Below, in pieces: positions 18,961 to 25,296 of a stretch of DNA of 64,000 nucleotides (position 1 is its first letter; the number at the start of each line of letters is the position of its first letter). The stretch is from Pseudomonadota bacterium (GTDB lineage Bacteria; Verrucomicrobiota; Verrucomicrobiia; Limisphaerales; SXTU01): NCBI GenBank assembly GCA_009922615.1, contig RFVF01000011.1:1-64000 (forward strand), written 5' to 3'. A program made the position numbers and the translations under genes. The notes under the pieces were generated by a model. That model was not told where the DNA came from. It worked only from the letters and a program-made list of their open reading frames with translations, and ran no database searches.

Positions 18961-19815
18961 ATGCCCCACCCCACTTCCAGCCGCGCGCCAGTCGTCTCCC
19001 AGGCACAGCCATCCATTGGCTACTTCACGGACGGGCCGCCGAAGGTTCAGCGAGCCTCTGGTGAAGTGGCGGATGCTTCCCCGAGCGCTCGGCAGCCCTC
19101 CGGTGAAGTAACCGGAGCATCCCGGAACCCTCCGCAAGCCTCCGGCTACTTAACCGGAGCCTTGCCGAACATCCGGCAAGCCAACTCCCAGCTAGGGATT
19201 GTGCCACGGAGTGTCAAGGACTGTGCCAGTCAGCAAGGAGTTGAGCCACGGAGTGTCAGGCGGTGTGCCAGTTACTTAGGAGTTGTGCCACGGAGTGTCA
19301 GGCGGTGTGCCAGCCATCTAGGATGCGAACTACCTGACACACTTTGGCACAACTCCCAAGTGGAAGTTGCCTTCCCGGACGTTCGGCAGCCCATTTCCCG
19401 ATCGGGGATTGCATTCCCGAACATCCGGCGGTCCATTCCCCGATCGGAGATTGCGTTCCCGAATGTCCGGCGGCCCATTCCCCGATCGGAGATTGCGTTC
19501 CTGAACGTCCGGCGGTCCATTCCCCGATCGGAGATTGCGTTCCCGAACGTCCGGCGGCCCATTTCCCGATCGGAGATTGCGTTCCTGAACGTCCGGCGGT
19601 CCATTCCCCGATCGGAGATTGCGTTCCCGAACATCCGGCGGTGCATTTCCCGATCGGGGATTGCAGCGCTGCGGATTTTTATACACTTCCGGCACCTCGG
19701 CACTGCTCTCGGGGAGTCGAAGCAGATCGGGCGTAACGGTCCCGACGCGCTGCCCAACCTCCCGGACACCCACCCGGCGCACTGGAGACGGATGCGCCGA
19801 TCCCATTACCAGTGA
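18961..19815 (+). CDS. Doubtful open frame through the 42-bp repeat array
   Basis: A 284-residue frame runs from ATG 12 nt after the glcE stop to a TGA that overlaps the glcF GTG (GTGA). Its middle is about fifteen copies of a 14-residue repeat, late copies reading like PRSEIAFPNVRRPI. The tight junctions look operon-like. Against it being a real protein, the repeat length is a multiple of three and long frames are open on both strands, so an open frame is expected by chance. No recognisable domain, signal or membrane segment is seen. It may only help to couple translation into glcF. Confidence 0.25.
   Translation: MPHPTSSRAPVVSQAQPSIGYFTDGPPKVQRASGEVADASPSARQPSGEVTGASRNPPQASGYLTGALPNIRQANSQLGIVPRSVKDCASQQGVEPRSVRRCASYLGVVPRSVRRCASHLGCELPDTLWHNSQVEVAFPDVRQPISRSGIAFPNIRRSIPRSEIAFPNVRRPIPRSEIAFLNVRRSIPRSEIAFPNVRRPISRSEIAFLNVRRSIPRSEIAFPNIRRCISRSGIAALRIFIHFRHLGTALGESKQIGRNGPDALPNLPDTHPAHWRRMRRSHYQ
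19018..19668. repeat. Array of 21-bp half-units in 42-bp register, quasi-palindromic
   Basis: From 19018, bases can be cut into 21-mers with no slippage through 19668, giving fifteen full 42-bp units and a final half. Three blocks share the register. Units 1-4 (19018-19185) have CTCCGG...CCGGAG dyads, CCGAGCGCTCGG (a perfect 12-bp palindrome at 19081-19092) and TTGCCG...CGGCAA. Units 5-8 (19186-19353) repeat TTGTGCCA and AGTGTCA, and the last is in inverted orientation. Units 9-16 alternate a CCCGATCGGGG-type palindrome with a CCGAACGTCCGG-type palindrome. 21 bp equals two helical turns, so all dyads face the same side of DNA. There are no unique spacers. Confidence 0.92.
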
Positions 19816-21065
19816 GCTCGAACGGCACCCCCCTCCCGCGCTTCCTCGACGAGGCCAAGTCCCTTGCCTGCATCCATTGCGGGCTCTGTCTGGGGTCGTG
19901 CCCCACTTACTTGGAGACCGGCAATGAGAACGACTCGCCGCGCGGACGTATCTATCTCATGCGCGCGGTGCAGGAGGGGCGTCTCCCCCTGGGCGATGCC
20001 ACCGTCCGACACATCGACCTTTGCCTCGGCTGTCGCGCTTGCGAGGCGGCGTGTCCCAGCGGCGTGCACTACGGTGAGTTGCTCGAAGCCACGCGCGATC
20101 ACATCGAGCACCGACATCACCGTTCGGTGTTTCAGAACTTCCTGCGGCGCATCCTCATCGAGCGCGTCTTCCCGCATCCCAGCCGGATGAAACTGGCCCT
20201 TTGGCCCGCGCGTCTGCTGAAGCGGGCGGAGGCCGGCCACCTCTTCCCCAAGTTCATCCAAGATTCCCTCGCCCTCCTCCCCGCTGAGATGAGCGAGGGG
20301 AACTTGCCGGAAGTCTCCCCTGCCCTCGCCAAGCGGCGCGGGCGGGTCGGCTTCGTGCGCGGCTGCGTCATGAACGTCATGTTCGGAAGCACGAACGAGA
20401 ATTCCATCCGCCTCCTGAACCGCGCGGGCTATGATGTGGTCACTCCCCGGGATCAAGGTTGTTGCGGCGCACTTCACGCCCACGGTGGCAACCTCGCCGC
20501 CGCCCGCGAAGCGGCCCGCGTAAACCTCGCCGCCTTCGGACACGAGCCGCTGGATGCCATCGTCATCAATGCCGCCGGCTGCGGCTCGACGTTGAAGGAA
20601 TACAACCACCTGCTCCCCGGCGACCCGAAGGCCGCGGAGTTCAGCGCGAAGGTAAAGGACTTGAGCGAGTTCCTCGTGAGCGCTGGTTTTCACAATACCG
20701 CGTTCACTGCTCGGCCACCGGCCATCAAAGTGACCTTCCACGATGCTTGCCACCTCGCCCACGCCCAACGCATCACCCACGCCCCCCGCATCCTCGTGAA
20801 AGCCGTGGCGGGCGCGAACTTCGTCGAACTGCCGGAGTCCGATGTCTGCTGTGGCAGCGCCGGCAGCTACAATCTGACCGAACCCGCGATGGCCGAACGC
20901 CTGCAAACCCGCAAGATCGCCAACATCCTCAAGACCGGCGCCAACTGCATCGTCTCGACCAACCCCGGCTGCCTCCTCCAGATGCGCGCCGGCCTTGACC
21001 GTGCCGGAGCCACGCACATCGAGACCCTGCACCTCGCCGATTACCTTGTCCGCGCCCTCGCGTAA
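19812..21065 (+). CDS. glcF: Fe-S subunit of glycolate oxidase, GlcF-like
   Basis: 417 residues from GTG. Two 4Fe-4S motifs appear at CIHCGLCLGSCP (residues 20-31) and CLGCRACEAACP (about 74-86). Two CCG-domain segments follow: QGCCGALHAHGG and DVCCGSAGSYN, each with the paired cysteines expected for a heterodisulfide-type or quinone-linked cofactor. It passes electrons from the FAD subunits to the membrane quinone pool. The start overlaps the stop of the repeat-array frame. GTG is accepted because the Fe-S region begins 19 residues later, as in the family. Confidence 0.9.
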   Translation: MSSNGTPLPRFLDEAKSLACIHCGLCLGSCPTYLETGNENDSPRGRIYLMRAVQEGRLPLGDATVRHIDLCLGCRACEAACPSGVHYGELLEATRDHIEHRHHRSVFQNFLRRILIERVFPHPSRMKLALWPARLLKRAEAGHLFPKFIQDSLALLPAEMSEGNLPEVSPALAKRRGRVGFVRGCVMNVMFGSTNENSIRLLNRAGYDVVTPRDQGCCGALHAHGGNLAAAREAARVNLAAFGHEPLDAIVINAAGCGSTLKEYNHLLPGDPKAAEFSAKVKDLSEFLVSAGFHNTAFTARPPAIKVTFHDACHLAHAQRITHAPRILVKAVAGANFVELPESDVCCGSAGSYNLTEPAMAERLQTRKIANILKTGANCIVSTNPGCLLQMRAGLDRAGATHIETLHLADYLVRALA

Positions 21066-21123
21066 GCCCGACGTCGCACTAGGCCTGAAGTCAATCACTC
21101 CCCTTCTCCGCGCGAAAATTGCA

Positions 21124-21151
21124 TTGCCACGAACTGGCCCGCTGCTAGTCT
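21124..21151 (+). promoter_or_regulatory. rpsB promoter
   Basis: TTGCCA (21124-21129) and TAGTCT (21146-21151) are 16 bp apart, followed by the GC-rich GCGCCCTC. The hexamers match the form seen upstream of several other genes here. It would give an rpsB leader of about 165 nt. Confidence 0.55.
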
Positions 21152-21202
21152 GCGCCCTCTTTTCGCCGGAAACGGCGGGAAGGAACGGCCTTAAACCAAA
21201 CA

Positions 21203-21294
21203 GCCTCAGCCCGTGTGGGCGGAGGCGGCCATCGTAACATCAAATGAAATCCCGAGTTCTGCGGGATGGCCGGCGCGCACTACGCGATGCCGGC
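21203..21294 (+). promoter_or_regulatory. Structured 5' leader of rpsB-tsf
   Basis: Three hairpins can be drawn. The strongest is GCCTC-A-GCCC (21203-21212), loop GTGT, GGGC-G-GAGGC (21217-21226). A small CCCG/CGGG pair spans 21251-21265, and GCCGGC (21269-21274) pairs with GCCGGC (21289-21294). No U-run follows, so it is not an ordinary terminator. It is a candidate ribosomal-protein leader for S2 autoregulation; this is inference. Confidence 0.4.
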
Positions 21295-21322
21295 TGTTAA
21301 CCAACCGGAACAAGTTAGACCC

Positions 21323-22114
21323 ATGATGACCATCGGTATCAAAGAGTTGTTGGAAGCCGGCGTCCACTTCGGCCACCAGACCAAGCGTTGGAACCCGAAG
21401 ATGAAGCCCTTCATCTTCGAAGCCCGCAACGGCATTCACATCATCGACCTGAGCCAGACGGCCCAGCAGTTACAGAATGCCTGTGAGTTCCTCGGCAACC
21501 TCGTGCGCGGCGGCGGCAACGTCCTGTTCGTCGGCACGAAGAAGCAGGCACAGGAAGCCATCAAGGAATCTGCCAAGGCCTGCGGTCAGATGTATGTCAC
21601 CGAGCGCTGGCTCGGCGGCACGCTCACCAATTTCAAGACCCTCCGCCGCTCCCTGGCGCGCATGAAGAAGCTCGAGGCCATGTTTGCCGACGGCTCAGCC
21701 GGCAAATACGGCAAGAAGGAACAGTCCGCCCTCGGCCGCGAACTTGAACGCCTCATCAAGAACCTCGACGGCATCCGCACGCTCGACAAGCAGCCCGACG
21801 CCATGTTCGTCGTGGACATCAAGCGCGAGCACAACGCCATCGCCGAGGCCCGCAAGCTCAAGATCCCCATCGTCGCCATCGTGGACACCAACGCCGACCC
21901 CACGCACGTGGATTATCCCATCGCCGGCAACGACGACGCGCTGCGCTCCGTCCGCTTGATCCTCGCCGGTGTGACCGAGGCCTGCGGCAAAGCCCGCGCC
22001 GAATACGAAGCCAAGTATGGCCGCAACAAACCGGCCGCCGAACCCGCGCCCGAGCCAGCCCCGGCGATCGCCCCTGAAGCCCTCGCCGCCCTCGCCACCC
22101 CGGCCGCCGTCTAG
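21323..22114 (+). CDS. rpsB: 30S ribosomal protein S2
   Basis: 263 residues. MTIGIKELLEAGVHFGHQTK followed by RWNPKMKPFIF is the S2 N-terminal signature, and IVDTNADPTHVDYPIAGNDD is the second conserved S2 block near residue 190. The C-terminus is an Ala/Pro-rich tail of about 30 residues. It joins the 30S platform late in assembly. The start is ATG at 21323 or 21326; both precede the conserved region and the frame further upstream lies in the structured leader. tsf follows after 84 bp, the usual rpsB-tsf pair. Confidence 0.97.
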   Translation: MMTIGIKELLEAGVHFGHQTKRWNPKMKPFIFEARNGIHIIDLSQTAQQLQNACEFLGNLVRGGGNVLFVGTKKQAQEAIKESAKACGQMYVTERWLGGTLTNFKTLRRSLARMKKLEAMFADGSAGKYGKKEQSALGRELERLIKNLDGIRTLDKQPDAMFVVDIKREHNAIAEARKLKIPIVAIVDTNADPTHVDYPIAGNDDALRSVRLILAGVTEACGKARAEYEAKYGRNKPAAEPAPEPAPAIAPEALAALATPAAV

Positions 22115-22198
22115 TTAAACGACATTGAATTGAAGTGTGCACGGTAAAAACGTGCAATCTCTCAACTCACATCTAACAACACTCAACTCTTTCCCCAT

Positions 22199-23038
22199 AT
22201 GGCTGAAATCACCGCCGCAACCGTAGGCAAGCTTCGCGAAATGACCGGCGCAGGCTTGATGGACTGCAAGAAAGCCCTCACCGAAAACAATGGCGACCTC
22301 GACCTCGCCGTGGATTGGCTGCGCAAGAAGGGCGTGGCCAGCGCCGCGAAAAAGGCCGACCGCGCCGCCAACGAAGGCGTCATCGCCCAGCACATCGCTC
22401 CCGGTTCCAAGGTGGGCGTGCTGCTGGAAGTGAATTGCGAGACGGACTTCGTCGCCAAGAACGACCAGTTCCGCGCCTTTTGCGATGAGCTCGCCAAGAA
22501 AATCGCGGCCAATCCCAGCGTGGACTTGGAGCCCGACCGCGTCGCCGCCGTCGCCAAGATCGGCGAAAACATCCGCCTCAACCGCCACACGCGTTGGGAA
22601 GTCACGGGCAACGGCCTCATCGCCGCTTACATTCACACCGGCTCCAAAGTCGGCGTGCTTGTCGAAGTCGGGGCCGGCAAGGATGCTTCCGTGAACAACG
22701 AGGCGTTCAAGGAACTCGTGCGCGACATCACCCTGCAAATCGCCGCCGGCACCCCCACCGCCGTCAGCCGCGACCAGGTGCCCACGGAAGTCCTCGACAA
22801 AGAGGACGAAATCGCCCGCAACTCCGATGCTCTCAAGGGCAAACCGGCTGCGGCGATGGCCAACATCCTCAAAGGCAAACGCGAAAAATACTTCCAGACC
22901 GTCTGCCTCGTGGAGCAGGGCTTCGTGAAGAAGAACGGCGAGATCACCGTGAAGGAACACATCGCCACCGTCGGCAAGGCGCTCGGCGATGAGTTCGTCG
23001 TCCGCCGCTTTCTGCGCTATCAGATCGGTGTAGCCTGA
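22199..23038 (+). CDS. tsf: Elongation factor Ts
   Basis: 279 residues, normal length. The N-terminal UBA-like domain contains KLREMTGAGLMDCKKAL, and the core has CETDFVAKNDQFRAF, the segment with the TDF residues that act on EF-Tu to release GDP. The gene follows rpsB and is closed by a strong intrinsic terminator 27 bp after its stop. Confidence 0.97.
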   Translation: MAEITAATVGKLREMTGAGLMDCKKALTENNGDLDLAVDWLRKKGVASAAKKADRAANEGVIAQHIAPGSKVGVLLEVNCETDFVAKNDQFRAFCDELAKKIAANPSVDLEPDRVAAVAKIGENIRLNRHTRWEVTGNGLIAAYIHTGSKVGVLVEVGAGKDASVNNEAFKELVRDITLQIAAGTPTAVSRDQVPTEVLDKEDEIARNSDALKGKPAAAMANILKGKREKYFQTVCLVEQGFVKKNGEITVKEHIATVGKALGDEFVVRRFLRYQIGVA

Positions 23039-23064
23039 GCGCGTTCCCTCCCCCATCTCAACCG

Positions 23065-23098
23065 AACGGGCACCTGATCTCAGGTGCCCGTTTTGTTT
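23065..23098 (+). terminator. Intrinsic terminator after tsf
   Basis: AACGGGCACCTGA (23065-23077) and TCAGGTGCCCGTT (23080-23092) form a perfect 13-bp inverted repeat around TC, followed by TTGTTT. It separates rpsB-tsf from recG. Confidence 0.9.
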
Positions 23099-23131
23099 GA
23101 TCACGCTCATTTCAATCGTGTGCGTTCCGGC

Positions 23132-23160
23132 TTCAAACTGCCGCGCCCCTTCCGTAGCGT
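23132..23160 (+). promoter_or_regulatory. recG promoter, leaderless geometry
   Basis: TTCAAA (23132-23137), 17 bp, TAGCGT (23155-23160), then only 6 nt to the GTG start. Transcription is expected to begin at the start codon. Confidence 0.6.
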
Positions 23161-23166
23161 TCGGGC

Positions 23167-25260
23167 GTGTCCGAAGTCCTTGCTCCACTGGCCCGGCCCG
23201 TCACCGCCTTGCGCGGCGTCGGACCGAGACACGTTGAGCTCCTCGCCAAGCTCGACGTTGCAACCGTCGGAGACTTGCTGCTGCTGCAACCACGCCGCCA
23301 CGAGGACCGCCGCACGGGTTGGAGCATCGCGCAGTTGCCGCTAAAAGTCCCCGCCACCGTGCTGGGCCGCATCGTAGCGCAAGGCACGAACTATTACGCG
23401 AAGAAGACCAAGTCCACGTTCGAGTTCATCCTAGACGACGGCACCGGGCGCCTGCACTGCCGCTGGTGGAACCTGCCCTGGCTCGCGGACAAGTTCCGCG
23501 TCGGCGATGAAGTCTTCGTCCACGGCAAACTTCTCTCCCTCAAGCCGCGCACCATGGACCACCCCGAGACGGAGATCGTCGAGACGGGCGACGAGCCATC
23601 CGCGCATCTGCACCGGATCGTGCCCGTGTATCCGTTGACGGAAGGACTTTCGCAGCGCTGGCTGCGCGGGCTCATGTGGCGGGCGCTGGAGGAATACGGC
23701 GAACAGATTCCCGAGCGCCATCCAACGCTCGTGCCGACGGCTTCTAGCCGCCGCCTTGAAGCAACGAATGGGCCGGAGCGGCGACTGGAAGCCGCCGGCA
23801 CGGACGCGGTGCTCTCCCTCACCCGCGCCGCCGCCATCCGCTCCCTCCACTTCCCCGCCGAACTCCCCGATACCGAACTTGCCCGCCAACGCCTCGCGCT
23901 CGACGAGTTCCTCGACCTCCAACTCGCCGTGCGCGCGCGGCGCGAGAAGCTCCTCACCAACGCCAAGAGCCAACCGTGCAAGGGCGACAACCACCTCATC
24001 CGCCCCTACCTCGCACAGCTTGGTTTCACGCTCACCGACTCGCAAACCGCCGTGCTCCGTGAAATTCGTGCAGACCTCGCGCGTGGCACGCCCATGCGCC
24101 GCCTGCTGCAAGGCGACGTGGGCGCGGGCAAGACCGTCGTCGCCGCCTGCACCGCGCTCATGGCCTTGGAGAGCGGTCAAAACGTCGCGCTCATGGCCCC
24201 GACGGAGATTCTTGCCGAGCAGCACTTCCGCAACTTTACGCTTTGGCTCAAGCCGCTCGGAGTAAGCGTCGAACTGCGAACCGGCAGCCGGAAGACGGTC
24301 GAGAGTCGAGAGTCGAGAGTCGAGGGCAGAACAGGCCAGCCCTCGGCCCTCGACCCTCGGCCCTCGACCCTCGTAATCGGCACCCACGCCCTCGTCGAGG
24401 ACACCTTCACCGTCGGGCGCCTCGGCCTCGTCATCATTGATGAGCAGCACAAGTTCGGCGTCGCGCAGCGCGAGCGCCTGCTGCGCAAAGGCCATTACCC
24501 GCACTTGCTCGTGATGACCGCCACGCCCATCCCGCGCACGCTGGGCCTCACGATTTACGGCGACTTGGATGTGTCGGTCATCGCGCACCTGCCGCCGGGC
24601 CGCGGGGCCATCAAGACGTTCGTCCGTGGGCCGGACAAGCTGCCCAAGGTCTGGGCGTTCGTCCGCGAGCGACTCGCGGAGGGACGGCAGGCTTACGTCG
24701 TCTATCCGCGCGTCGAGGACACGGACTTGAAGACTGGCACGAAGGCAGTGATGGCGGAGTTCGAGAAGCTGGCGAAGGAACTTGCGCCGCACCGCGTCGC
24801 GCTGTTGCACGGGCGGCTCTCGGCGGAGGAAAAAGATTCGGTCATGGCCGACTTCCGCGCGAACCGCGTGCAAGTGCTGCTCGCCACTAGCGTCATCGAG
24901 GTCGGCGTGGACGTGGCGAACGCGACGGTCATGGTCATCGAAAACGCCGAGCAGTTCGGCCTCGCGCAGCTCCACCAGTTACGCGGGCGCATCGGGCGCG
25001 GCGCGCACGACTCGTGGTGCGTGCTCGTCGCGGCGAAGCTCACCGACGACGCCCGCGAGCGCCTCCAGGTGCTGGAGGAGACCACCGACGGCTTTGCCAT
25101 CGCCGAGGCGGACCTGCGCCTGCGCGGCCCGGGCGAACTGCTCGGCCAGGCGCAGAGCGGCGCGCAGCAGTTTAAGTTTGCCGACCTCACGCGGGACTTG
25201 GAACTGGCGAAGCTGGCGCGGGAGTTGGTCTGCGAGACAGCTCAAAATCCTGAGGTCTGA
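23167..25260 (+). CDS. recG: ATP-dependent DNA helicase RecG
   Basis: 697 residues. An OB/wedge domain occupies the first third. Helicase motifs are LLQGDVGAGKTVVA (Walker A), LVIIDEQHKFG (DEQH), TATPIPRTL and QLRGRIGRG. RecG remodels stalled forks and Holliday junctions. The GTG start has no Shine-Dalgarno but lies 6 nt from a -10 box. Two extra segments are seen. Residues about 189-212 are encoded by a 73-bp palindromic element in the linker after the wedge domain. Residues about 378-403 are encoded by heptanucleotide repeats between motif Ia and the DEQH box. Both keep the frame and neither breaks a motif. Confidence 0.95.
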   Translation: MSEVLAPLARPVTALRGVGPRHVELLAKLDVATVGDLLLLQPRRHEDRRTGWSIAQLPLKVPATVLGRIVAQGTNYYAKKTKSTFEFILDDGTGRLHCRWWNLPWLADKFRVGDEVFVHGKLLSLKPRTMDHPETEIVETGDEPSAHLHRIVPVYPLTEGLSQRWLRGLMWRALEEYGEQIPERHPTLVPTASSRRLEATNGPERRLEAAGTDAVLSLTRAAAIRSLHFPAELPDTELARQRLALDEFLDLQLAVRARREKLLTNAKSQPCKGDNHLIRPYLAQLGFTLTDSQTAVLREIRADLARGTPMRRLLQGDVGAGKTVVAACTALMALESGQNVALMAPTEILAEQHFRNFTLWLKPLGVSVELRTGSRKTVESRESRVEGRTGQPSALDPRPSTLVIGTHALVEDTFTVGRLGLVIIDEQHKFGVAQRERLLRKGHYPHLLVMTATPIPRTLGLTIYGDLDVSVIAHLPPGRGAIKTFVRGPDKLPKVWAFVRERLAEGRQAYVVYPRVEDTDLKTGTKAVMAEFEKLAKELAPHRVALLHGRLSAEEKDSVMADFRANRVQVLLATSVIEVGVDVANATVMVIENAEQFGLAQLHQLRGRIGRGAHDSWCVLVAAKLTDDARERLQVLEETTDGFAIAEADLRLRGPGELLGQAQSGAQQFKFADLTRDLELAKLARELVCETAQNPEV
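23730..23802. repeat. REP-like palindromic element inside recG
   Basis: The arms at 23730-23753 and 23779-23802 are 24 nt each and match at 21 of 24 positions when one is reverse-complemented; the loop is 25 bp. The element is in frame and encodes TASSRRLEATNGPERRLEAA. It has the size and shape of REP/BIME palindromes mobilised by RAYT transposases, but no such transposase is in the window. Confidence 0.75.
24298..24374. repeat. Opposed heptanucleotide repeats inside recG
   Basis: GAGAGTC occurs three times in tandem (24301-24321), then a degenerate copy. After a 12-bp gap CCCTCGR/T occurs five times (24340-24374). The two sets are roughly reverse complements, so the segment can fold back. 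It is read in frame as SRESRVEGR... then ALDPRPSTL. Confidence 0.85.
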
Positions 25261-25274
25261 CAAGGCGAGCCTTG
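25261..25274. terminator. Weak hairpin between convergent recG and FDGTNYL-repeat gene
   Basis: CAAGG-CGAG-CCTTG directly follows the recG stop. It lacks a T-run and could act weakly in either direction. Confidence 0.3.
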
Positions 25275-25296
25275 CCTATTTGCCGCTCGGATGCCT

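Noticed and set aside
19018-19668. CRISPR array
   Set aside because: There are repeats of regular length but no unique spacers; half-units abut each other directly and no cas gene is near.
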